Below are positions 25,174 through 33,800 of a DNA stretch of 57,560 nt, piece by piece. The stretch's first letter is position 1, and each line of letters opens with the position of its first letter. A program made the position numbers and the translations under genes. A model generated the notes under the pieces. It was not told the origin of the DNA, searched no databases, and saw only the letters and a list, made by a program, of their open reading frames with translations. The DNA is from Lachnospiraceae bacterium (lineage in GTDB: Bacteria > Bacillota > Clostridia > Lachnospirales > Lachnospiraceae): contig JAFRWW010000036.1 of the NCBI GenBank assembly GCA_017441585.1, positions 1 to 57,560 of the forward strand. Reading direction: 5' to 3'.

Positions 25174-25899
25174 TCATCCCATGCTCACTCTTATAATAGC
25201 TATAAGGGCCAGATGCAAAGGATAGTAAGCATAATAGAAATACTTATATTTTATGTTTCCCCTCTTCCCGTTATAAAAGAATACCGGAAGAAGGGCCGCA
25301 AACGCTCCCAGTTCATTTTTGTTGTAAAGATAAAGCACTATACAACCCAGAAAGACGGCCAGCACATTTGTCTGTTTCGCATAAAACGGATCCTTAAAAG
25401 CCATCTTTACCGCCAGCATCACGAAAAAGGCCAGCACTCCTCCGTACTTGTAATCACATTTTATGAGATAGGCCACCCAGGATGCCGCCGCTGTCAGAAA
25501 GAGTACCAGGTCATATCTTAAGGCGTCGGATGCCGGCAAAACGGCACATACATTTATCACCCCGAAGGTTAAAAGGGTGCATAAAAACAATGTGAAATAT
25601 ACATTCTGATGCTTTATGTCAAAGTTTTTCCCGAAAAGTGCCAGATCAAAAAAGAAATCCGATACAAAGGCAAAGATCAGAAGATCCCTTATATATCTCA
25701 ATATACTGCTGGTGTGGATCACACCCTCCACCATCAGAAACAAAAAGATGGGAAAAGCAATCCTTCCGACAAACCTCAGCACATCATAAAGTTCCGAATA
25801 TGCGGGATCGTTCTTCGCCATTATCCTGATCACTCCCGCCCCCAGATGGTCCAGCAGCATCGTGATCATCGCTATCCATTTCAGCTTTTTTGCGTCCAT
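25174..25899 (-). CDS. TraX family membrane protein
   Basis: 241 residues with about seven hydrophobic helices. The opening KLKWIAMITMLLDHLGAGVI and the FPIFLFLMVEGVIHT segment are typical of TraX, known in F plasmids for acetylating pilin. Chromosomal copies are widespread in Firmicutes and are thought to be acyltransferases of surface molecules, but no target is proven. There are no conjugation genes nearby. Its start lies 19 bases inside the end of the upstream kinase gene. Confidence 0.82.
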   Translation of the reverse strand: MDAKKLKWIAMITMLLDHLGAGVIRIMAKNDPAYSELYDVLRFVGRIAFPIFLFLMVEGVIHTSSILRYIRDLLIFAFVSDFFFDLALFGKNFDIKHQNVYFTLFLCTLLTFGVINVCAVLPASDALRYDLVLFLTAAASWVAYLIKCDYKYGGVLAFFVMLAVKMAFKDPFYAKQTNVLAVFLGCIVLYLYNKNELGAFAALLPVFFYNGKRGNIKYKYFYYAYYPLHLALIAIIRVSMG

Positions 25900-28613
25900 A
25901 TTTCCAAAAACTCACCCGCCAGCTCCATAGCCCTGTCGTAGTCATACAACTCACAGGCTCTGTTGATGCCGCTGATAAAGCTGTTGATCTCCTCTCCGTA
26001 ATTATGTTCCTTAAGACGTGCCAGTTCTTCCTCCAGCTGCATCATCATGAATCCGTCCAGATATTCCTTAAGCCTTCTCATATCATCTATGTCGAACTCT
26101 TCCAGCGGAAGATCCTTTTTCTGACTGTTTTCTCTGAAGGCATCCTTTGATATGAGATATTCCTTTATCTCATCCAGCACATCCCGATACAGGTTCAGAG
26201 CCTTGTCCAAATGAGATGTGATAAAGCTTATATCCTTTTCCTTTGCCGCCATTTCCAGCTGTCTGTACGCCTCGGATACGGTCATGGCTCCGACGCCGGC
26301 TGATGAACCCTTCACAGCATGCACGCTTATCTCAAAGAGATCCCAGGTCTGATCCGCATACTGACGGAGTATCCCGTCCATCCTGTCCTGACCTTCAAAG
26401 TAATATGTATTGAGTATATCATGATAAGCCTTTTCGTCTCCACCGGTATGTACCAGTCCCTTTTTCACCGACAGCAAATGCTCATCGGACGCCTCCTTCT
26501 TTTTATCATCGAGACTTTCCTTAAGCAGCCTTTGCGGCAGATAAGTCTTGATGACATTTTCCAGAGGGCCGCTCCTTACTGGCTTGGAAAGGATATCCTG
26601 AAAGCCCTTTGCGGTCAGATTCTCCTTCATCTCCATACCCAGTGTGGAACTCATGCAGATCACCGGAGTATTGACACACCTTCCGCCGGGCAGATCCCTT
26701 ATCATCTCCAGCGTGGAGATACCGTCCATTCCCGGCATGGACTGATTCAGCAGGATCAGGTCAAAGGAATGGAGCATACACTTGTCAAGAGCCTCTCTGC
26801 CGCTCACTGCCAGAGTGGGCCTGACCTCATATTTTGCCATGAAGGACGAGAGCATATGCAGATCCATCATGCTGTTGTCCACCAGAAGTATGGAAGCATC
26901 GGGAGCCACAAAGCTCTTCTGGTCTATGGTAGACAGATAATCCACACTCTTCCAGGTATCGAAAAAGGCCTCAGACAGATTCAGTACGTTTATGGGGAGT
27001 CTCAGGATACGCATCTTCGAGAAATCACCAAATTTATGCCTGTAATCCGTAAGCACATAAGTCTTATCCTCATACCCGTATTCAGTGAGGATCCCATTCA
27101 CCTTATCCATCAGCATGTCATAGACAAAAATATGGGAATACTTATTATCCTTGAGCATGCTTTCAAGAGCTGCAGGCGTATTTACCAGATCCGGCACCAG
27201 GGAAAAATTACCCAGAAGCTGTACGCACTGATTGCTCCTTAAGTCATCCGGCGAGCACACCAGCACCTTAGTGTCATCCGCCACCGTCACCTGTACTATG
27301 GGCGTCTTTTCCACCATATATACTTCAAGATCAAAGGTGGTGGCCGTACCTATGCCGTCGATACTGTCTATGGAAATATTACCGTTCATCAGACGCAGTA
27401 TGGATCTGCATATCGTCAGCTCCAGCCCCGCGGACTTAAGCTGTGAATACTTTCTGGAATCATAGATCTCAAAACTGTTAAAGATGGCCTTTTGCTCGTC
27501 ATCCGTAAAGCCTTCGCCGGTATCGGCTATCCGCACAAATATCCTGACGCTGTTTTTGTCCCCGTTGATCCTGTATCCCACATCCATGATGATACGCCCG
27601 TCCTGGGTATTTCGTATACAGTTGTTCAATATGTACTTAAATACACTCCTTATACGCGATACATCACCATAGAGCACATCGGGTATCCCCGGATCGATAT
27701 TAGTGTAAAGGGACACATTTTTATCCGACAGTTCCATGCTGACCGTATAGATCAGATCCTTAAGGAAGGACCCGAAATGAAACTGCTCCTTTTCCTGAGT
27801 GATGCTCTTTGATTCAAAGGCAGCATAAGAGAGCACATTATTTATCATGCTAAGGAGCGAAAAGGAAGACTTCTTTATCATTGATACGTCCATTTTTACC
27901 GTCTCATCATCTGATTCCCGCTCCAGGGTATTGGCCATGGCCAGGATCACATTCATAGGAGTCTTCAGTTCCATGGTGGTATTGGCCAGGAATTTGCTCT
28001 TCACCTTTCCGTTCAGCTCGATGAGGCGTTTTGATTCCTCTATGCTCTCACTGATACGCCTGAAAAAGCTCCCGTATACCGCTGCCACCATTGCCGCCAG
28101 AACTGCAGTCCCCATAAATCCGTACAGCATCTGCTTTTCCATGCCCAGGGTGATCTTTGAGGTATCGACACAGTTGGGATAATAATATACAAAGCCTATT
28201 ACAAACACATACCATATGGAGGAGAGGATGGCGCCGAGCAAAAGCCCTGCCCCCTCCAGCAATGCGAACATGATAATGAATCCACCCACCAGGAAAAAGG
28301 ACGTGCCGCTGTATACCCCGCCGCTAAACACAAAAAACGCGGGCATGAAAACAAACTGGGTGATATATACAAATATCATCACGGGAGCATTATAATTCTC
28401 CGTCATGCGCGCGATGATCCAGATCAGGGCAGCAAAGACCATAAAAGCCACCAGCAGCGTAAGGAAGACACTGCCATCCTCACTGCCTGATGTGTTAAAT
28501 AAAAAAATGGTCACGCAGTTCATGATCTCTATGTACGTTATGATCGCATCCAGCATTCTGATACGGACAGGATCATTATGGCTATTCAGTTTGACACCTT
28601 CATTCCCCATCAT
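25881..28613 (-). CDS. Hybrid sensor protein, His-less kinase core, dead REC and HPt domain
   Basis: 910 residues. About six membrane helices (20-180), then a dimerisation/kinase core. The phospho-accepting His is replaced by Met214 (FLANTTMELKTPMN), yet the ATP-binding domain keeps N331 in the N-box, an intact G1 box DTGEG (364-368) and part of the G2 box (AGLEL). A degraded receiver (about 445-560) is followed by a second receiver (573-690) whose phospho-accepting Asp is Asn623 (LLNQSMPGMDG), with D579 and K677 kept. An HPt domain follows with H765 (SVHAVKGSSAG). It cannot autophosphorylate in the normal way, but could phosphorylate a partner and take phosphate on the HPt. The partner is the paralogue encoded directly upstream, overlapping by four bases. 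Confidence 0.85.
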   Translation of the reverse strand: MMGNEGVKLNSHNDPVRIRMLDAIITYIEIMNCVTIFLFNTSGSEDGSVFLTLLVAFMVFAALIWIIARMTENYNAPVMIFVYITQFVFMPAFFVFSGGVYSGTSFFLVGGFIIMFALLEGAGLLLGAILSSIWYVFVIGFVYYYPNCVDTSKITLGMEKQMLYGFMGTAVLAAMVAAVYGSFFRRISESIEESKRLIELNGKVKSKFLANTTMELKTPMNVILAMANTLERESDDETVKMDVSMIKKSSFSLLSMINNVLSYAAFESKSITQEKEQFHFGSFLKDLIYTVSMELSDKNVSLYTNIDPGIPDVLYGDVSRIRSVFKYILNNCIRNTQDGRIIMDVGYRINGDKNSVRIFVRIADTGEGFTDDEQKAIFNSFEIYDSRKYSQLKSAGLELTICRSILRLMNGNISIDSIDGIGTATTFDLEVYMVEKTPIVQVTVADDTKVLVCSPDDLRSNQCVQLLGNFSLVPDLVNTPAALESMLKDNKYSHIFVYDMLMDKVNGILTEYGYEDKTYVLTDYRHKFGDFSKMRILRLPINVLNLSEAFFDTWKSVDYLSTIDQKSFVAPDASILLVDNSMMDLHMLSSFMAKYEVRPTLAVSGREALDKCMLHSFDLILLNQSMPGMDGISTLEMIRDLPGGRCVNTPVICMSSTLGMEMKENLTAKGFQDILSKPVRSGPLENVIKTYLPQRLLKESLDDKKKEASDEHLLSVKKGLVHTGGDEKAYHDILNTYYFEGQDRMDGILRQYADQTWDLFEISVHAVKGSSAGVGAMTVSEAYRQLEMAAKEKDISFITSHLDKALNLYRDVLDEIKEYLISKDAFRENSQKKDLPLEEFDIDDMRRLKEYLDGFMMMQLEEELARLKEHNYGEEINSFISGINRACELYDYDRAMELAGEFLEIWTQKS

Positions 28614-30739
28614 ACCAAATCATCATCCCAAAGATCACCGGAAAGATCAGACGGAACGATATCAGCCTGATCCAGATGTCTTATGAGACATTTTTCCAGT
28701 TTGTCCACGCTTATGGGCTTTGTGATATAATCGCTGAAGCCTTCATCCAGCAGCATCTGTCTGACACCGCTCACAGCATTGGCCGTAAGCGCTATCACGG
28801 GCACTTTTTTTGCCCAGTCCCTGTCCATGGCTCTTATATTCTTAAGTGTGTCCACGCCGTCCATTTCCGGCATCATATAATCCAAAAAGATGATGTCTGC
28901 CTGCTGGTGTTCCAGCCTGTTGAGGCACTCTCTTCCCCCTGATGCCGTGAGCACTTCCATTTTGTATTTTGACAGAAGGGATGAAACCACGTGAAGATTG
29001 GTCAGATTGTCATCTACGGCCATCACCCTCACGCCGGGACAGGTAAAGGAACTCTTCATGCTCACGTTGCGAAGTGAAAAATGCTCCCCGCCAAAAAGGG
29101 CAGCCTTTACGTTTGTATAAAACGCCGGTCTGAGCATCAGTTTTCCCATGATACCGTACTCGCCGTCGTCATCCAGATCCGTCATTATGATCACATTGAT
29201 CCTGCCCCTGTGGTCGCGCAGCAGTCTTCTGACATATTCATAATTACCGGCTGCGATAAAGACATGGCTGTATTTTTCTTCGTCATATTTTTTTCTGAAT
29301 TCTTCCGCGCTGGATACAAACTCGGCCTCAGCCTTACACTGACCAAGGGCATGGACCAGCATATCCGAACACTCCCGGTTCTTTTCATAGACCAGAGCCC
29401 TGACTTTACCCAAAGGCTCTGCCTTTACAGACTCCGTGACCTCTGACAGTTTCTGTGAAAGACAAAAATATATGCGGTTGCCCTTTGTGGCATTGCTTTC
29501 AATAAACAGCCTTCCCTTCATTATCTCCACTATCTTTTTACAAAAAGAAAGGGCTATATAGGTACGCTCCCTGGTCTGTCCGGACTGCGTCCCCACCTGA
29601 TCGCTGTCAAATATCCTGTTCTTTTCCTCCTCGGAAATGGGCTCGCCGGAATCCTCCACCTCGAAACGAAGATCTGCCGCAGTCCCTTTGTTTTCCGTCA
29701 TCAGAACCCTCAGTATGACGCGGCCGTCCGCAGTCCGGCGGGCAGCATCCGTCAAAAGATAGGTGAGCATCTGTCTTAAATGCTTCACGTCTCCCAAAAG
29801 GCCTGACGGGATCGAAGGATCCACATCCGCCAGAAAGTCAAAACCCCTGCCCACCACGTTTACCGTGGTCATGTTTATCACATCATCAAGCATGTCATAT
29901 ATATTATATTCAGAGTTTTCTATGGAGAGCCGATCCTCTGCCTGGAAGGAAAAATCCAGAATATCCTCCATGGTGATAAGAAGGGCGTGACATGCGTTGG
30001 CGATGTTTTCAAGGGCGGCCATGGAGCCGACAGAGACATCCGAATTCATGAGGACATGGGAAGTTCCCAGTATCGCGTTCATGGGAGTGCGCATCTCATG
30101 GGATACATTTGAGATAAACACATTTTTGGCGTTATCCGCTTCCACCGCGGCCTGCTTTGCCTTATCCGCCTTACTTTTTTCCACGGCGTAAAAACGGATG
30201 CTGAGCAGGATGCAGGCTCCGGACAAAATGCCGCAGGCCACCGTGGCAAAACCGATCCTGGCATATAGAGCCATAGTATCAAGGTTACCGTAGGACATAT
30301 CCCTGACCGTGGAGCACTGATAATAGATTGTAAGTGAAAAAAACAGAATGGAACCGGCGCAGGCAAAATGCATGAAGGGGTCTTTTAGCATGACCACACA
30401 CAAAAGCACCGCCGGGATAAAATAGATCACTGCCGAATCCATGAGCTTGCCGCTCACCACATAGATCACGGGAAGCATCAGAACATTTACTATGAGAAGC
30501 ACCACCAGAGCACATATCGTATAATGTCCCGTAGACTGTGCAAAATAGGCAATGGAGATTATGACGATCATGCCCATCACTATCCAGAATACCGGCATGA
30601 TGCCATACCTGAATATCACTGCCTGCACAGCCAGCAGACAGAGCATTATGACCTGTATCACAACCCCCAGATAGAATCCTTTTACATGGGGAGGATAACT
30701 GTCGTCAAAATACTTTTTTACCAGTTGAGAATATCGCAT
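28610..30739 (-). CDS. Hybrid sensor histidine kinase with intact His and Asp but degenerate ATP site
   Basis: 709 residues. Six or seven membrane helices (20-185), then HisKA with intact H214 (FISNVSHEMRTPMNAI). The catalytic domain is worn: N-box Asn is D331 (LLTDAARRT), G1 reads DSGEP (363-367) and the G2 glycines are lost (RERTYIALSF). A pseudo-receiver (about 445-550) precedes a complete receiver (570-690) with D576/D577, phospho-acceptor D620 (IIFLDYMMPEMDG) and K674 (ITKPIS). It shares domain plan and even residue numbering with its 910-residue neighbour, so the two arose by duplication. The start follows AAGG and lies 11 bases after the VWA gene. Confidence 0.87.
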   Translation of the reverse strand: MRYSQLVKKYFDDSYPPHVKGFYLGVVIQVIMLCLLAVQAVIFRYGIMPVFWIVMGMIVIISIAYFAQSTGHYTICALVVLLIVNVLMLPVIYVVSGKLMDSAVIYFIPAVLLCVVMLKDPFMHFACAGSILFFSLTIYYQCSTVRDMSYGNLDTMALYARIGFATVACGILSGACILLSIRFYAVEKSKADKAKQAAVEADNAKNVFISNVSHEMRTPMNAILGTSHVLMNSDVSVGSMAALENIANACHALLITMEDILDFSFQAEDRLSIENSEYNIYDMLDDVINMTTVNVVGRGFDFLADVDPSIPSGLLGDVKHLRQMLTYLLTDAARRTADGRVILRVLMTENKGTAADLRFEVEDSGEPISEEEKNRIFDSDQVGTQSGQTRERTYIALSFCKKIVEIMKGRLFIESNATKGNRIYFCLSQKLSEVTESVKAEPLGKVRALVYEKNRECSDMLVHALGQCKAEAEFVSSAEEFRKKYDEEKYSHVFIAAGNYEYVRRLLRDHRGRINVIIMTDLDDDGEYGIMGKLMLRPAFYTNVKAALFGGEHFSLRNVSMKSSFTCPGVRVMAVDDNLTNLHVVSSLLSKYKMEVLTASGGRECLNRLEHQQADIIFLDYMMPEMDGVDTLKNIRAMDRDWAKKVPVIALTANAVSGVRQMLLDEGFSDYITKPISVDKLEKCLIRHLDQADIVPSDLSGDLWDDDLV

Positions 30740-30750
30740 TCAAATATACC

Positions 30751-31962
30751 TTAGTGCTTCATAAGCTCATTCATAGCTTCCTTTAATCCGTCCACCGTGA
30801 GCTTGTACATTGGAAGCAGGCCCTTTACAGCGGTTTCAGCCTCTCTCCACGGAGCATTCCCCGGAGCCATCTTAGGGTTCAGCCATACGATCTTTTTATA
30901 ATTCTTTTTCATGAGACAGAGCCACTCCCAGCCGGAAAGACCTCCGTTGGGTCCCCTGTAATTGCCGGTATCGGAATACAGTTCTTCCGGTGCCATGGCC
31001 GCGTCTCCGACGATTATCACCTTATAATTATTGTCCAGATTTTTGAACAGCCACTCCGTCTCTATCCAGTCCCCGTTCTCACACTCGGGAGTATTGTAAA
31101 GATGGGAATATATGCAATTATGAAAATAATATGTCTTTACGTCTTTATAATGATTGGATTTGTTCACTGACTGGAACAGCTCATTCAAAAGGGAGCTGTA
31201 AGGTATCATGGTGCCGCCGGAATCCATGAGCAGCAAAAGCTTTACCGTATTTTTGCGGGGGCGTTCATATATGATCCTCAAATACCCGCCGTTATCACAG
31301 GTAGCCTCCACGGTTTTGTCCAGGGAAAATTCATCCTCGGGCAGATCCAGCCTGGCGGAATACTGGCGAAGCCGGCGCAGAGCCGCCTGGAACTGTCTGT
31401 TATCCAGGATCCTGTCATTTCGAAAGTCCTTGAATTTACGCTCTCCTATCACCTCAAAGGCGCTCTGATATCCGGTCTGGCCGCCTATGCGGATACCGCC
31501 CAAATTACCGCCCAGGTTACCGAAGGCGGTCTTACCCATTGTTCCTATCCAGATGGAACCGCCGTTGTGCTCGGAATCCTGATTGGCCTTTTTCTCTTCA
31601 TACTCCTCCTTGATCTGGGCGTGATCCATTTCATTTTTTTCCTGTTCATTCATGAAATGGCGCTTCATCTCATATTCGTCCGCAAACTCCTGAGTCAGGT
31701 CAGTCTTATCAAGCCACCTCAGCATCCTGTCGGTGACATCGTCACTGTCCGACCTTATTCCCTTAAAATACTCCAGGAAAATACTGTCGAACTTATCATA
31801 TTCGGTTTCATTTTTGACCAGGATCATCCGGGCCACGTAGTAAAAGTCCGTGAGGGAGCTGTTGCAAAGGCCCTTATCCAAAGCCGCCTGCAGCGTCAGC
31901 CACTCTCCCGGATTCACATCCATGCCCTTAGCCCTCAGTGTGTAGAAAAAACCGGAAAACAA
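30751..31962 (-). CDS. VWA-domain protein (CoxE-like), partner of MoxR
   Basis: 403 residues. N-terminal helical region (MFSGFFYTLRAKGMDVNPGEW is the usual opening of this family), then a von Willebrand A fold from about 230 with the metal-site motif LLLMDSGGTM (a DxGxT variant of DxSxS) and IIVGDAAMAPEE. The start is a TTG at 31962, supported by the family's N-terminus and by AAGGCGG upstream; the next ATG would cut 13 conserved residues. VWA proteins paired with MoxR ATPases act as co-chaperones for metal insertion or complex assembly. The MoxR gene ends one base before this start. Confidence 0.85.
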   Translation of the reverse strand: MFSGFFYTLRAKGMDVNPGEWLTLQAALDKGLCNSSLTDFYYVARMILVKNETEYDKFDSIFLEYFKGIRSDSDDVTDRMLRWLDKTDLTQEFADEYEMKRHFMNEQEKNEMDHAQIKEEYEEKKANQDSEHNGGSIWIGTMGKTAFGNLGGNLGGIRIGGQTGYQSAFEVIGERKFKDFRNDRILDNRQFQAALRRLRQYSARLDLPEDEFSLDKTVEATCDNGGYLRIIYERPRKNTVKLLLLMDSGGTMIPYSSLLNELFQSVNKSNHYKDVKTYYFHNCIYSHLYNTPECENGDWIETEWLFKNLDNNYKVIIVGDAAMAPEELYSDTGNYRGPNGGLSGWEWLCLMKKNYKKIVWLNPKMAPGNAPWREAETAVKGLLPMYKLTVDGLKEAMNELMKH

Positions 31963-31963
31963 A

Positions 31964-32776
31964 TCAAAGACCGCCTTTCTTCAATACCAGCAGATCCTCA
32001 TCCTTCTTGAGCAGAACTCCCATGAAGGGAAGAGTTTCTTTTATCTTATCCTCGGATATGCCCGAAAACTTAAGGGCAGTGATCCAGTCTATAAATTCGG
32101 AAGTGGAAGGCTTCTTCCTGATCTCACGCTTATCCCTGATGGAATAGAAAACCTCCAGGGCGTTTTTCAGCACATTCTCCTCCAGATCGTTAAAATGTAC
32201 CGCGATTATCTCCCTCATGATCTTTTCATCGGGGAAGTCGATATAATGGAAGATGCATCTTCTTAAGAATGCATCCGGAAGCTCCTTTTCCGCATTGGAT
32301 GTGATGATCACTATGGGACGATGGGCCGCCTTCACCGTGCGCCCGGTCTCATGGATATAAAACTCCATGCGGTCCAGCTCCCAGAGCAGATCGTTGGGAA
32401 ATTCCAGATCCGCCTTGTCTATCTCATCTATGAGCAGCACCACCTGCTCCGGTGAATCAAAAGCCTCTCCCATCTTGCCCAGTTTGATATAATGGGCGAT
32501 ATCATCCACACCGCTGTCGCCGAACTGGGAATCATAGAGTCTTTGCACAGTATCGTACACATACAGACCGTCCTTGGCCTTGGTGGTGGACTTTATGTTC
32601 CAGATGATCAGCTTCTTGCCCAGGGCGTCCGCCACAGCCTGTGCCAGCATGGTCTTGCCGGTGCCGGGCTCACCCTTTATGAGCAAAGGTTTTTCCAGAG
32701 CCACCGCCACATTGACGGCACTCATAAGTTCCTTGGAAGCCACATAATTACCGCTTCCCGTAAATGTCTGTTCCAT
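31964..32776 (-). CDS. MoxR-family AAA ATPase
   Basis: 270 residues. Walker A GEPGTGKT (about 36-43), Walker B LLIDEIDKAD (about 118), sensor 1 IITSNAEKELP and the arginine finger in LRRCIFHYIDFP. MoxR ATPases remodel or activate target proteins together with a VWA-domain partner, here the next gene. GGGAGA lies nine bases before ATG 32776. It is the first gene of the nine-gene run reaching 20246. Confidence 0.9.
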   Translation of the reverse strand: MEQTFTGSGNYVASKELMSAVNVAVALEKPLLIKGEPGTGKTMLAQAVADALGKKLIIWNIKSTTKAKDGLYVYDTVQRLYDSQFGDSGVDDIAHYIKLGKMGEAFDSPEQVVLLIDEIDKADLEFPNDLLWELDRMEFYIHETGRTVKAAHRPIVIITSNAEKELPDAFLRRCIFHYIDFPDEKIMREIIAVHFNDLEENVLKNALEVFYSIRDKREIRKKPSTSEFIDWITALKFSGISEDKIKETLPFMGVLLKKDEDLLVLKKGGL

Positions 32777-32848
32777 ATCCGTGATCTCCCATTTTAATTC
32801 TTAATCCTGATCATATTTACGCTGTCTTAACTATAATCACACATAGTA

Positions 32849-32877
32849 ATGATATAAAATATATCCGCGATTTGCAA
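32849..32877 (-). promoter_or_regulatory. Promoter of the moxR-led operon
   Basis: Minus strand: -35 TTGCAA (32877-32872), 17-base spacer, -10 TATCAT (32854-32849). The -35 hexamer is its own reverse complement and is also the -35 of the divergent metF promoter. Confidence 0.55.
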
Positions 32878-32900
32878 GTTTTAATTGGATGTACTATAAT
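32872..32900 (+). promoter_or_regulatory. metF promoter
   Basis: -35 TTGCAA (32872-32877), 17-base spacer, -10 TATAAT (32895-32900). The predicted start is near 32907, giving a leader of about 30 bases. Confidence 0.75.
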
Positions 32901-32935
32901 GTTTGGGTTACCGAAAAAACACTTGGAGAAAAAAC

Positions 32936-33790
32936 ATGATAAAAGACCTGTATTCAAAAGACAAAACCGTATTTTCCTTTGAGACTTTTCCGCCCAAAAA
33001 GGACGATGAATTCCCTCAGATCTACAGTGTCATTGACGAGCTGGCCGATCTTAAACCCGATTTCATCTCGGTAACCTTCGGCGCCGGTGGCAGCAATTCC
33101 AAAAAGAATCTGGAAGTAGCCTCATATATCCAGAAAAAGGGCATTGAGGCGCTGGCACATCTCACCAGCGTGGGGCTTCAGAAGGACGCTCTTGATGACT
33201 ACTGCGAAAAGCTCTCAGCCGAGAACGTTCATAATATCCTGGCCCTTCGCGGAGACCGTCCCAAGGCCATGAGCGACGAACAGTATGACAGCCGCTCCTT
33301 CCATTATGCAAATGAGATGATAGAGTACTTAAAGGAGACCACCTCCTTTTGTTTCGGAGCAGCCTGCTATCCCGAAAAGCACTTTGAAGCACCCACCATG
33401 CACGACGATCTTTTGCGCATGCGGGGCAAGGCAAGAGCCGGAGCCGATTTCTTCATCTCCCAGCTCTTTCTGGACAATGACAAGTTTTACTATTTGCAAG
33501 AGCAGGCTGATCTCATGGGAATAGACGCACCCATATCGGCAGGCATCATGCCCTTCACCTCTGCCAAACAGCTGGGCACCTCCATCACACTGACGGGTAC
33601 CAGCATACCGAAAGCCTTTTCGGACGTAGTGGCCAAATACGGCGACAGCCCCGAAGACATGAAAAAGGCCGGCATAGATTACGCCATCAGACAGATACAG
33701 GATCTGCTCTCCCACCATGTGGCCGGTATTCATCTGTATACCATGAATCATCCCGAAAGGGGAAAAGAAATATTTGACGCGGTAAGATAA
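32936..33790 (+). CDS. metF: 5,10-methylenetetrahydrofolate reductase
   Basis: 284 residues. FAD-dependent TIM barrel that makes 5-methyltetrahydrofolate for methionine synthesis. Typical motifs: VFSFETFPPKKDDEFP at the start, SVTFGAGGSN, LALRGDRPK, FCFGAACYPEKH and FFISQLFLDNDKFY. TTGGAGAA seven bases before ATG 32936 sets the start; an earlier TTG lacks a ribosome site. It stands alone on the plus strand, divergent from moxR and convergent with the EAL gene, the two stop codons being three bases apart. Confidence 0.94.
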   Translation: MIKDLYSKDKTVFSFETFPPKKDDEFPQIYSVIDELADLKPDFISVTFGAGGSNSKKNLEVASYIQKKGIEALAHLTSVGLQKDALDDYCEKLSAENVHNILALRGDRPKAMSDEQYDSRSFHYANEMIEYLKETTSFCFGAACYPEKHFEAPTMHDDLLRMRGKARAGADFFISQLFLDNDKFYYLQEQADLMGIDAPISAGIMPFTSAKQLGTSITLTGTSIPKAFSDVVAKYGDSPEDMKKAGIDYAIRQIQDLLSHHVAGIHLYTMNHPERGKEIFDAVR

Positions 33791-33800
33791 TCCTTACCGC
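33779..33800. other. Hairpin spanning two convergent stop codons
   Basis: GCGGTAAG-ATAATC-CTTACCGC is a perfect eight-base stem. It contains the metF stop (TAA at 33788-33790, in the loop) and reaches into the stop of the EAL gene. Neither side has a U-tract, so it is probably a 3' protecting hairpin or a weak two-way terminator. Confidence 0.6.

Noticed and set aside
25174..25899. TraX as evidence of a conjugative element
   Set aside because: No tra, mob or relaxase genes are near, and chromosomal TraX-like proteins are common in Firmicutes.
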